From positions 62,001 through 126,000 of the forward strand of contig CANTFK010000982.1 of NCBI GenBank assembly GCA_947646735.1: a stretch of 64,000 nucleotides of DNA, in the 5' to 3' direction. Origin of the DNA: Peronospora farinosa (Eukaryota > Oomycota > Peronosporomycetes > Peronosporales > Peronosporaceae). The notes beneath the pieces were generated by a model. That model was not told where the DNA came from, made no database searches, and saw nothing but the letters and a program-made list of their open reading frames with translations. Position 1 is the stretch's first letter. Every line of letters starts with the position of its first letter. This document shows, piece after piece, positions 47,001 to 59,905 of this stretch. Both the position numbers and the translations under genes were made by a program.

Positions 47001-50000
47001 ATCATACTTGTTGATCACGATCGTCGATCACACTTGTTGATCACGATCGACGATCACCTTTGCTGATCACGATCGTCGTACCATCGCGATCTTGATCCGT
47101 CGATCGAGGTTACGATCGATCTGTAACCAGTTACATCTCGCGATCGGCTTTCTGGATCGAGGTTACGATCGTCGATCATACTTGTTGATCACGATCGTCG
47201 ATCACACTTGTTGATCACGATCGACGATCACCCTTGCTGATCACGATCGTCGTACCATCGCGATCTTGATCCATCGATCGAGGTTACGATCGATCTGTAA
47301 CCAGTTACATCTCGCGATCGGCTTTCTGGATCGAGGTTACGATCGTCGATCATACTTGTTGATCACGATCGTCGATCACACTTGTTGATCACGATCGACG
47401 ATCACCTTTGCTGATCACGATCGTCGTACCATCGCGATCTTGATCCGTCGATCGAGGTTACGATCGATCTGTAACCAGTTACATCTCGCGATCGGCTTTC
47501 TGGATCGAGGTTACGATCGTCGATCATACTTGTTGATCACGATCGTCGATCACACTTGTTGATCACGATCGACGATCACCTTTGCTGATCACGATCGTCG
47601 TACCATCGCGATCTTGATCCATCGATCGAGGTTACGATCGATCTGTAACCAGTTACATCTCGCGATCGGCTTTCTGGATCGAGGTTACGATCGTCGATCA
47701 TACTTGTTGATCACGATCGTCGATCACACTTGTTGATCACGATCGACGATCACCCTTGCTGATCACGATCGTCGTACCATCGCGATCTTGATCCGTCGAT
47801 CGAGGTTACGATCGATCTGTAACCAGTTACATCTCGCGATCGGCTTTCTGGATCGAGGTTACGATCGTCGATCATACTTGTTGATCACGATCGTCGATCA
47901 CACTTGTTGATCACGATCGACGATCACCCTTGCTGATCACGATCGTCGTACCATCGCGATCTTGATCCGTCGATCGAGGTTACGATCGATCTGTAACCAG
48001 TTACATCTCGCGATCGGCTTTCTGGATCGAGGTTACGATCGTCGATCATACTTGTTGATCACGATCGACGATCACACTTGTTGATCACGATCGACGATCA
48101 CCCTTGCTGATCACGATCGTCGTACCATCGCGATCTTGATCCATCGATCGAGGTTACGATCGATCTGTAACCAGTTACATCTCGCGATCGGCTTTCTGGA
48201 TCGAGGTTACGATCGTCGATCATACTTGTTGATCACGATCGTCGATCACACTTGTTGATCACGATCGACGATCACCTTTGCTGATCACGATCGTCGTACC
48301 ATCGCGATCTTGATCCGTCGATCGAGGTTACGATCGATCTGTAACCAGTTACATCTCGCGATCGGCTTTCTGGATCGAGGTTACGATCGTCGATCATACT
48401 TGTTGATCACGATCGTCGATCACACTTGTTGATCACGATCGACGATCACCTTTGCTGATCACGATCGTCGTACCATCGCGATCTTGATCCATCGATCGAG
48501 GTTACGATCGATCTGTAACCAGTTACATCTCGCGATCGGCTTTCTGGATCGAGGTTACGATCGTCGATCATACTTGTTGATCACGATCGTCGATCACACT
48601 TGTTGATCACGATCGACGATCACCTTTGCTGATCACGATCGTCGTACCATCGCGATCTTGATCCGTCGATCGAGGTTACGATCGATCTGTAACCAGTTAC
48701 ATCTCGCGATCGGCTTTCTGGATCGAGGTTACGATCGTCGATCATACTTGTTGATCACGATCGTCGATCACACTTGTTGATCACGATCGACGATCACCCT
48801 TGCTGATCACGATCGTCGTACCATCGCGATCTTGATCCATCGATCGAGGTTACGATCGATCTGTAACCAGTTACATCTCGCGATCGGCTTTCTGGATCGA
48901 GGTTACGATCGTCGATCATACTTGTTGATCACGATCGTCGATCACACTTGTTGATCACGATCGACGATCACCCTTGCTGATCACGATCGTCGTACCATCG
49001 CGATCTTGATCCGTCGATCGAGGTTACGATCGATCTGTAACCAGTTACATCTCGCGATCGGCTTTCTGGATCGAGGTTACGATCGTCGATCATACTTGTT
49101 GATCACGATCGTCGATCACACTTGTTGATCACGATCGACGATCACCCTTGCTGATCACGATCGTCGTACCATCGCGATCTTGATCCGTCGATCGAGGTTA
49201 CGATCGATCTGTAACCAGTTACATCTCGCGATCGGCTTTCTGGATCGAGGTTACGATCGTCGATCATACTTGTTGATCACGATCGTCGATCACACTTGTT
49301 GATCACGATCGACGATCACCTTTGCTGATCACGATCGTCGTACCATCGCGATCTTGATCCGTCGATCGAGGTTACGATCGATCTGTAACCAGTTACATCT
49401 CGCGATCGGCTTTCTGGATCGAGGTTACGATCGTCGATCATACTTGTTGATCACGATCGTCGATCACACTTGTTGATCACGATCGACGATCACCTTTGCT
49501 GATCACGATCGTCGTACCATCGCGATCTTGATCCGTCGATCGAGGTTACGATCGATCTGTAACCAGTTACATCTCGCGATCGGCTTTCTGGATCGAGGTT
49601 ACGATCGTCGATCATACTTGTTGATCACGATCGTCGATCACACTTGTTGATCACGATCGACGATCACCTTTGCTGATCACGATCGTCGTACCATCGCGAT
49701 CTTGATCCGTCGATCGAGGTTACGATCGATCTGTAACCAGTTACATCTCGCGATCGGCTTTCTGGATCGAGGTTACGATCGTCGATCATACTTGTTGATC
49801 ACGATCGTCGATCACACTTGTTGATCACGATCGACGATCACCTTTGCTGATCACGATCGTCGTACCATCGCGATCTTGATCCGTCGATCGAGGTTACGAT
49901 CGATCTGTAACCAGTTACATCTCGCGATCGGCTTTCTGGATCGAGGTTACGATCGTCGATCATACTTGTTGATCACGATCGTCGATCACACTTGTTGATC

Positions 50001-53000
50001 ACGATCGACGATCACCCTTGCTGATCACGATCGTCGTACCATCGCGATCTTGATCCGTCGATCGAGGTTACGATCGATCTGTAACCAGTTACATCTCGCG
50101 ATCGGCTTTCTGGATCGAGGTTACGATCGTCGATCATACTTGTTGATCACGATCGTCGATCACACTTGTTGATCACGATCGACGATCACCTTTGCTGATC
50201 ACGATCGTCGTACCATCGCGATCTTGATCCGTCGATCGAGGTTACGATCGATCTGTAACCAGTTACATCTCGCGATCGGCTTTCTGGATCGAGGTTACGA
50301 TCGTCGATCATACTTGTTGATCACGATCGTCGATCACACTTGTTGATCACGATCGACGATCACCTTTGCTGATCACGATCGTCGTACCATCGCGATCTTG
50401 ATCCGTCGATCGAGGTTACGATCGATCTGTAACCAGTTACATCTCGCGATCGGCTTTCTGGATCGAGGTTACGATCGTCGATCATACTTGTTGATCACGA
50501 TCGACGATCACACTTGTTGATCACGATCGACGATCACCCTTGCTGATCACGATCGTCGTACCATCGCGATCTTGATCCATCGATCGAGGTTACGATCGAT
50601 CTGTAACCAGTTACATCTCGCGATCGGCTTTCTGGATCGAGGTTACGATCGTCGATCATACTTGTTGATCACGATCGTCGATCACACTTGTTGATCACGA
50701 TCGACGATCACCTTTGCTGATCACGATCGTCGTACCATCGCGATCTTGATCCGTCGATCGAGGTTACGATCGATCTGTAACCAGTTACATCTCGCGATCG
50801 GCTTTCTGGATCGAGGTTACGATCGTCGATCATACTTGTTGATCACGATCGTCGATCACACTTGTTGATCACGATCGACGATCACCTTTGCTGATCACGA
50901 TCGTCGTACCATCGCGATCTTGATCCGTCGATCGAGGTTACGATCGATCTGTAACCAGTTACATCTCGCGATCGGCTTTCTGGATCGAGGTTACGATCGT
51001 CGATCATACTTGTTGATCACGATCGTCGATCACACTTGTTGATCACGATCGACGATCACCTTTGCTGATCACGATCGTCGTACCATCGCGATCTTGATCC
51101 GTCGATCGAGGTTACGATCGATCTGTAACCAGTTACATCTCGCGATCGGCTTTCTGGATCGAGGTTACGATCGTCGATCATACTTGTTGATCACGATCGT
51201 CGATCACACTTGTTGATCACGATCGACGATCACCCTTGCTGATCACGATCGTCGTACCATCGCGATCTTGATCCGTCGATCGAGGTTACGATCGATCTGT
51301 AACCAGTTACATCTCGCGATCGGCTTTCTGGATCGAGGTTACGATCGTCGATCATACTTGTTGATCACGATCGTCGATCACACTTGTTGATCACGATCGA
51401 CGATCACCTTTGCTGATCACGATCGTCGTACCATCGCGATCTTGATCCGTCGATCGAGGTTACGATCGATCTGTAACCAGTTACATCTCGCGATCGGCTT
51501 TCTGGATCGAGGTTACGATCGTCGATCATACTTGTTGATCACGATCGTCGATCACACTTGTTGATCACGATCGACGATCACCTTTGCTGATCACGATCGT
51601 CGTACCATCGCGATCTTGATCCGTCGATCGAGGTTACGATCGATCTGTAACCAGTTACATCTCGCGATCGGCTTTCTGGATCGAGGTTACGATCGTCGAT
51701 CATACTTGTTGATCACGATCGTCGATCACACTTGTTGATCACGATCGACGATCACCTTTGCTGATCACGATCGTCGTACCATCGCGATCTTGATCCGTCG
51801 ATCGAGGTTACGATCGATCTGTAACCAGTTACATCTCGCGATCGGCTTTCTGGATCGAGGTTACGATCGTCGATCATACTTGTTGATCACGATCGTCGAT
51901 CACACTTGTTGATCACGATCGACGATCACCCTTGCTGATCACGATCGTCGTACCATCGCGATCTTGATCCGTCGATCGAGGTTACGATCGATCTGTAACC
52001 AGTTACATCTCGCGATCGGCTTTCTGGATCGAGGTTACGATCGTCGATCATACTTGTTGATCACGATCGTCGATCACACTTGTTGATCACGATCGACGAT
52101 CACCCTTGCTGATCACGATCGTCGTACCATCGCGATCTTGATCCGTCGATCGAGGTTACGATCGATCTGTAACCAGTTACATCTCGCGATCGGCTTTCTG
52201 GATCGAGGTTACGATCGTCGATCATACTTGTTGATCACGATCGACGATCACACTTGTTGATCACGATCGACGATCACCTTTGCTGATCACGATCGTCGTA
52301 CCATCGCGATCTTGATCCGTCGATCGAGGTTACGATCGATCTGTAACCAGTTACATCTCGCGATCGGCTTTCTGGATCGAGGTTACGATCGTCGATCATA
52401 CTTGTTGATCACGATCGTCGATCACACTTGTTGATCACGATCGACGATCACCTTTGCTGATCACGATCGTCGTACCATCGCGATCTTGATCCGTCGATCG
52501 AGGTTACGATCGATCTGTAACCAGTTACATCTCGCGATCGGCTTTCTGGATCGAGGTTACGATCGTCGATCATACTTGTTGATCACGATCGTCGATCACA
52601 CTTGTTGATCACGATCGACGATCACCTTTGCTGATCACGATCGTCGTACCATCGCGATCTTGATCCGTCGATCGAGGTTACGATCGATCTGTAACCAGTT
52701 ACATCTCGCGATCGGCTTTCTGGATCGAGGTTACGATCGTCGATCATACTTGTTGATCACGATCGTCGATCACACTTGTTGATCACGATCGACGATCACC
52801 CTTGCTGATCACGATCGTCGTACCATCGCGATCTTGATCCGTCGATCGAGGTTACGATCGATCTGTAACCAGTTACATCTCGCGATCGGCTTTCTGGATC
52901 GAGGTTACGATCGTCGATCATACTTGTTGATCACGATCGACGATCACACTTGTTGATCACGATCGACGATCACCCTTGCTGATCACGATCGTCGTACCAT

Positions 53001-56000
53001 CGCGATCTTGATCCGTCGATCGAGGTTACGATCGATCTGTAACCAGTTACATCTCGCGATCGGCTTTCTGGATCGAGGTTACGATCGTCGATCATACTTG
53101 TTGATCACGATCGTCGATCACACTTGTTGATCACGATCGACGATCACCTTTGCTGATCACGATCGTCGTACCATCGCGATCTTGATCCGTCGATCGAGGT
53201 TACGATCGATCTGTAACCAGTTACATCTCGCGATCGGCTTTCTGGATCGAGGTTACGATCGTCGATCATACTTGTTGATCACGATCGTCGATCACACTTG
53301 TTGATCACGATCGACGATCACCCTTGCTGATCACGATCGTCGTACCATCGCGATCTTGATCCGTCGATCGAGGTTACGATCGATCTGTAACCAGTTACAT
53401 CTCGCGATCGGCTTTCTGGATCGAGGTTACGATCGTCGATCATACTTGTTGATCACGATCGACGATCACACTTGTTGATCACGATCGACGATCACCTTTG
53501 CTGATCACGATCGTCGTACCATCGCGATCTTGATCCGTCGATCGAGGTTACGATCGATCTGTAACCAGTTACATCTCGCGATCGGCTTTCTGGATCGAGG
53601 TTACGATCGTCGATCATACTTGTTGATCACGATCGTCGATCACACTTGTTGATCACGATCGACGATCACCCTTGCTGATCACGATCGTCGTACCATCGCG
53701 ATCTTGATCCGTCGATCGAGGTTACGATCGATCTGTAACCAGTTACATCTCGCGATCGGCTTTCTGGATCGAGGTTACGATCGTCGATCATACTTGTTGA
53801 TCACGATCGTCGATCACACTTGTTGATCACGATCGACGATCACCCTTGCTGATCACGATCGTCGTACCATCGCGATCTTGATCCGTCGATCGAGGTTACG
53901 ATCGATCTGTAACCAGTTACATCTCGCGATCGGCTTTCTGGATCGAGGTTACGATCGTCGATCATACTTGTTGATCACGATCGTCGATCACACTTGTTGA
54001 TCACGATCGACGATCACCTTTGCTGATCACGATCGTCGTACCATCGCGATCTTGATCCGTCGATCGAGGTTACGATCGATCTGTAACCAGTTACATCTCG
54101 CGATCGGCTTTCTGGATCGAGGTTACGATCGTCGATCATACTTGTTGATCACGATCGACGATCACACTTGTTGATCACGATCGACGATCACCCTTGCTGA
54201 TCACGATCGTCGTACCATCGCGATCTTGATCCGTCGATCGAGGTTACGATCGATCTGTAACCAGTTACATCTCGCGATCGGCTTTCTGGATCGAGGTTAC
54301 GATCGTCGATCATACTTGTTGATCACGATCGACGATCACACTTGTTGATCACGATCGACGATCACCTTTGCTGATCACGATCGTCGTACCATCGCGATCT
54401 TGATCCGTCGATCGAGGTTACGATCGATCTGTAACCAGTTACATCTCGCGATCGGCTTTCTGGATCGAGGTTACGATCGTCGATCATACTTGTTGATCAC
54501 GATCGTCGATCACACTTGTTGATCACGATCGACGATCACCTTTGCTGATCACGATCGTCGTACCATCGCGATCTTGATCCGTCGATCGAGGTTACGATCG
54601 ATCTGTAACCAGTTACATCTCGCGATCGGCTTTCTGGATCGAGGTTACGATCGTCGATCATACTTGTTGATCACGATCGACGATCACACTTGTTGATCAC
54701 GATCGACGATCACCTTTGCTGATCACGATCGTCGTACCATCGCGATCTTGATCCGTCGATCGAGGTTACGATCGATCTGTAACCAGTTACATCTCGCGAT
54801 CGGCTTTCTGGATCGAGGTTACGATCGTCGATCATACTTGTTGATCACGATCGTCGATCACACTTGTTGATCACGATCGACGATCACCCTTGCTGATCAC
54901 GATCGTCGTACCATCGCGATCTTGATCCGTCGATCGAGGTTACGATCGATCTGTAACCAGTTACATCTCGCGATCGGCTTTCTGGATCGAGGTTACGATC
55001 GTCGATCATACTTGTTGATCACGATCGTCGATCACACTTGTTGATCACGATCGACGATCACCCTTGCTGATCACGATCGTCGTACCATCGCGATCTTGAT
55101 CCGTCGATCGAGGTTACGATCGATCTGTAACCAGTTACATCTCGCGATCGGCTTTCTGGATCGAGGTTACGATCGTCGATCATACTTGTTGATCACGATC
55201 GTCGATCACACTTGTTGATCACGATCGACGATCACCTTTGCTGATCACGATCGTCGTACCATCGCGATCTTGATCCGTCGATCGAGGTTACGATCGATCT
55301 GTAACCAGTTACATCTCGCGATCGGCTTTCTGGATCGAGGTTACGATCGTCGATCATACTTGTTGATCACGATCGTCGATCACACTTGTTGATCACGATC
55401 GACGATCACCCTTGCTGATCACGATCGTCGTACCATCGCGATCTTGATCCGTCGATCGAGGTTACGATCGATCTGTAACCAGTTACATCTCGCGATCGGC
55501 TTTCTGGATCGAGGTTACGATCGTCGATCATACTTGTTGATCACGATCGTCGATCACACTTGTTGATCACGATCGACGATCACCCTTGCTGATCACGATC
55601 GTCGTACCATCGCGATCTTGATCCGTCGATCGAGGTTACGATCGATCTGTAACCAGTTACATCTCGCGATCGGCTTTCTGGATCGAGGTTACGATCGTCG
55701 ATCATACTTGTTGATCACGATCGTCGATCACACTTGTTGATCACGATCGACGATCACCTTTGCTGATCACGATCGTCGTACCATCGCGATCTTGATCCGT
55801 CGATCGAGGTTACGATCGATCTGTAACCAGTTACATCTCGCGATCGGCTTTCTGGATCGAGGTTACGATCGTCGATCATACTTGTTGATCACGATCGTCG
55901 ATCACACTTGTTGATCACGATCGACGATCACCTTTGCTGATCACGATCGTCGTACCATCGCGATCTTGATCCGTCGATCGAGGTTACGATCGATCTGTAA

Positions 56001-58588
56001 CCAGTTACATCTCGCGATCGGCTTTCTGGATCGAGGTTACGATCGTCGATCATACTTGTTGATCACGATCGACGATCACACTTGTTGATCACGATCGACG
56101 ATCACCCTTGCTGATCACGATCGTCGTACCATCGCGATCTTGATCCGTCGATCGAGGTTACGATCGATCTGTAACCAGTTACATCTCGCGATCGGCTTTC
56201 TGGATCGAGGTTACGATCGTCGATCATACTTGTTGATCACGATCGACGATCACACTTGTTGATCACGATCGACGATCACCTTTGCTGATCACGATCGTCG
56301 TACCATCGCGATCTTGATCCGTCGATCGAGGTTACGATCGATCTGTAACCAGTTACATCTCGCGATCGGCTTTCTGGATCGAGGTTACGATCGTCGATCA
56401 TACTTGTTGATCACGATCGACGATCACACTTGTTGATCACGATCGACGATCACCTTTGCTGATCACGATCGTCGTACCATCGCGATCTTGATCCGTCGAT
56501 CGAGGTTACGATCGATCTGTAACCAGTTACATCTCGCGATCGGCTTTCTGGATCGAGGTTACGATCGTCGATCATACTTGTTGATCACGATCGTCGATCA
56601 CACTTGTTGATCACGATCGACGATCACCTTTGCTGATCACGATCGTCGTACCATCGCGATCTTGATCCGTCGATCGAGGTTACGATCGATCTGTAACCAG
56701 TTACATCTCGCGATCGGCTTTCTGGATCGAGGTTACGATCGTCGATCATACTTGTTGATCACGATCGACGATCACACTTGTTGATCACGATCGACGATCA
56801 CCCTTGCTGATCACGATCGTCGTACCATCGCGATCTTGATCCATCGATCGAGGTTACGATCGATCTGTAACCAGTTACATCTCGCGATCGGCTTTCTGGA
56901 TCGAGGTTACGATCGTCGATCATACTTGTTGATCACGATCGTCGATCACACTTGTTGATCACGATCGACGATCACCCTTGCTGATCACGATCGTCGTACC
57001 ATCGCGATCTTGATCCATCGATCGAGGTTACGATCGATCTGTAACCAGTTACATCTCGCGATCGGCTTTCTGGATCGAGGTTACGATCGTCGATCATACT
57101 TGTTGATCACGATCGTCGATCACACTTGTTGATCACGATCGACGATCACCTTTGCTGATCACGATCGTCGTACCATCGCGATCTTGATCCGTCGATCGAG
57201 GTTACGATCGATCTGTAACCAGTTACATCTCGCGATCGGCTTTCTGGATCGAGGTTACGATCGTCGATCATACTTGTTGATCACGATCGACGATCACACT
57301 TGTTGATCACGATCGACGATCACCTTTGCTGATCACGATCGTCGTACCATCGCGATCTTGATCCGTCGATCGAGGTTACGATCGATCTGTAACCAGTTAC
57401 ATCTCGCGATCGGCTTTCTGGATCGAGGTTACGATCGTCGATCATACTTGTTGATCACGATCGTCGATCACACTTGTTGATCACGATCGACGATCACCCT
57501 TGCTGATCACGATCGTCGTACCATCGCGATCTTGATCCATCGATCGAGGTTACGATCGATCTGTAACCAGTTACATCTCGCGATCGGCTTTCTGGATCGA
57601 GGTTACGATCGTCGATCATACTTGTTGATCACGATCGTCGATCACACTTGTTGATCACGATCGACGATCACCCTTGCTGATCACGATCGTCGTACCATCG
57701 CGATCTTGATCCGTCGATCGAGGTTACGATCGATCTGTAACCAGTTACATCTCGCGATCGGCTTTCTGGATCGAGGTTACGATCGTCGATCATACTTGTT
57801 GATCACGATCGACGATCACACTTGTTGATCACGATCGACGATCACCTTTGCTGATCACGATCGTCGTACCATCGCGATCTTGATCCATCGATCGAGGTTA
57901 CGATCGATCTGTAACCAGTTACATCTCGCGATCGGCTTTCTGGATCGAGGTTACGATCGTCGATCATACTTGTTGATCACGATCGACGATCACACTTGTT
58001 GATCACGATCGACGATCACCCTTGCTGATCACGATCGTCGTACCATCGCGATCTTGATCCATCGATCGAGGTTACGATCGATCTGTAACCAGTTACATCT
58101 CGCGATCGGCTTTCTGGATCGAGGTTACGATCGTCGATCATACTTGTTGATCACGATCGTCGATCACACTTGTTGATCACGATCGACGATCACCTTTGCT
58201 GATCACGATCGTCGTACCATCGCGATCTTGATCTGTCGATCGAGGTTACGATCGATCTGTAACCAGTTACATCTCGCGATCGGCTTTCTGGATCGAGGTT
58301 ACGATCGTCGATCATACTTGTTGATCACGATCGTCGATCACACTTGTTGATCACGATCGACGATCACCCTTGCTGATCACGATCGTCGTACCATCGCGAT
58401 CTTGATCCATCGATCGAGGTTACGATCGATCTGTAACCAGTTACATCTCGCGATCGGCTTTCTGGATCGAGGTTACGATCGTCGATCATACTTGTTGATC
58501 ACGATCGTCGATCACACTTGTTGATCACGATCGACGATCACCTTTTCTGATCACGATCGTCGTACCATCGCGATCTTGATCCGTCGAT
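11035..58588. repeat. Satellite array: 174-bp monomer, about 275 head-to-tail copies
   Basis: The monomer start CTTGATC recurs at 11047, 11221 and 11395, a period of exactly 174 bp, and is still in register at 58575. Dividing the length gives about 273 units, slightly more because some monomers are shorter. The array covers about 47.5 kb without interruption. I count 17 GATC tetranucleotides per monomer, against about 0.7 expected by chance, mostly as CGATCG, TGATCA or CGATCA. Each monomer ends with three related blocks of about 26 bp that carry CTTGTTGATCACGATCG or close variants, and includes GTAACCAGTTAC, a 5-bp hairpin with a 2-base loop. Copies differ at only a few sites (GATCTG, GATCCG or GATCCA; CTTTGC, CTTTTC or CCTTGC). 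No ORF of note occurs in it. Function is unknown. Confidence 0.97.
30400..30925. repeat. Run of consecutive 148-bp short monomers within the satellite
   Basis: Monomer starts at 30474, 30622, 30770 and 30918 are 148 bp apart, so one of the 26-bp blocks has been lost from successive units. Isolated 148-bp units occur elsewhere (for example near 22946, 28911, 32909, 34267 and 34415), and another run lies at about 40231-40550. This points to unequal exchange between sub-repeats and local spread of the short form. Confidence 0.8.
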
Positions 58589-58690
58589 GAGGGGGTGGAG
58601 GTGGCGTAATTTTTAACAAGACACACTTGTTGATACGATAGACGATCACCTTTTCTGATAACAATCGACGATTGCGATCGAGCGATCTCC
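58589..58690. repeat. Degenerate terminal satellite monomer
   Basis: After GATCCGTCGATG the array breaks into a G-rich insert (GGGGGTGGAGGTGG), then resumes as a decayed monomer with ACACTTGTTGATACGATAG, GACGATCACCTTTTCTGATA and a final CGATCGAGCGATC. Terminal monomers that diverge while the interior is homogeneous are expected at the edges of satellite arrays. Boundaries are approximate. Confidence 0.65.
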
Positions 58691-58804
58691 CACCCTGATC
58701 GTCATTACCGCCGCGTACTCCTCGGCCAACCATGGCCATTCACATGATCGATCCAGAGAAGCTATCATTCCAATACAATAGGCAAGTATAAAATATGCGA
58801 TCAT
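58691..58804. other. Transition between satellite and gag
   Basis: There is no gene. The stretch is AT-rich with scattered ATCGAT and GATCGATC words and a CAATACAATAGGCAAGTATA segment that recurs in altered form at about 58828-58850 (CATACAATAGCCGAGTATA). It may be decayed satellite or gag-derived sequence. Confidence 0.4.
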
Positions 58805-59861
58805 TCATCGATAGATTTTGATCGCTCCCATACAATAGCCGAGTATAATCCATAGGATATGACTTCCGCCGTGTAAGTGGTCCACATTATAATCACTTTC
58901 GATATTGTCGATCAAATTTTCTTGATCGACTTCACCACAGTAGCAGATCACATCTGCATTGCCTAACTCCATAGGAGTGGCATCAGACTTCTCGGACGAC
59001 GGCCTGTGATAGGCTGTCGCCGAGGCGCTGTTGTAGGATTGCTCCTCAACTAAGGCAATGTCAATTGCCTCTTCCATCGTCGCTGGCACCTTTCTAAAAA
59101 GGGCCTGACGCGATGGGCCGTGCCTAAGTCCATTCATGAACGTGGCTACCTTGATACGCTCTGGTATCGGTTCCCCATTGATGGACGCCGACAGCGAACG
59201 CATCTCCTGCACAAATTCTTGCAGAGATCGTTTCGCCTGTCGTGCTCCAAGGAAGCGCGCCATAAGCAACACTACATTGTTAGGCGCTGATACATGGCGC
59301 GAATGTTTGTTTTAACGATCGCCCATGATGGAAATGCATCAGCATTTGCCATCAGCGCAGAGTATGCCCACTCTGACGCTTTGCCACGCAAGTTGGACAT
59401 GGCATACGACACCATTCTGGTGTCGTCTTCGATGAGCTGCGCCACTCCACATTGCTCAACTGCTAATAGCCAGTAAACAATCGTGTGAGGGCTAGTTCCA
59501 TCGAACTTCGGAGGGTCCATCCGAATGGGCCTCGATTAAGCAGGCCGGGCAGAGAGCGTCTCACAGTTCTGTTGAGCGCCTCATTACGTGCCTGCTCAAG
59601 CCTAAGCTCATCCTGAGTCTTATTGATGAACTCAGCCGTGGCTTGGCTGTTTACCTCGGACGCGTTTCTACGCTTTCCGAGCACAAACGCCTCAAATTGC
59701 TCCAACTGAGCAACATGTTGCTCAGGAGGACAATGCAAGAGGTTGACCAGGGCTTGTTCACCAAGTCCCTGCGCCAAATGCTCTGCCAACTCCCTATGAT
59801 GTTGGGAGAGGTGAGGGAAGTCACTCCAGTCCATATTAAGGACCATCTCAACCACACGCAC
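58805..59861 (-). pseudogene. gag: Gypsy Gag (matrix/capsid region) with two frameshifts, C-terminus lost
   Basis: Three overlapping frames together read through one Gag. The first (59861-59463; an ATG is available at 59846) gives a helical Gln/Glu-rich N-terminus such as HHRELAEHLAQGLGEQALV and LEQFEAFVLGKRR. The second (59520-59272) has MDPPKFDGTSPHTIVYWLLAVEQCG and LRGKASEWAYSAL, the capsid core of retrotransposon Gag. The third (59272-58805) has LLMARFLGARQAKRSLQEFV, PERIKVATFMNGLRHGPSRQ and EEAIDIALVEEQSY, the end of capsid. Frame changes near 59530 and 59284 look like single-base events. The text MELGNADVICYCG should lead into a zinc knuckle, but the knuckle is missing and unrelated sequence follows. 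Capsid assembles the particle that packages element RNA. Confidence 0.85.
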
Positions 59862-59888
59862 GCTCAGAGAGACGGGTCGTGGGAAGGA

Positions 59889-59903
59889 CTACTAGTGCTA
59901 CCA
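59889..59903 (-). other. Primer-binding site
   Basis: On the minus strand, two bases after the LTR end, the sequence is TGGTAGCACTAGTAG. It is the complement of a tRNA 3' end reading CTACTAGTGCTACCA. TGG is the usual start of a primer-binding site pairing with the tRNA CCA end. The tRNA identity cannot be named from the sequence alone. Its place beside the CTACA end of the LTR fixes LTR polarity, in agreement with the polypurine tracts at 2051 and 4424. Confidence 0.65.
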
Positions 59904-59905
59904 AG

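Noticed and set aside
11035..58588. CRISPR-like array
   Set aside because: The unit is 174 bp and fully repeated with no unique spacers, no cas genes are present, and the context is eukaryotic retrotransposons. It is a satellite.
11035..58588. Bacterial origin or Dam-regulated GATC cluster
   Set aside because: GATC density recalls oriC, but the period, length and eukaryotic surroundings fit a satellite. No DnaA boxes or replication genes are seen.
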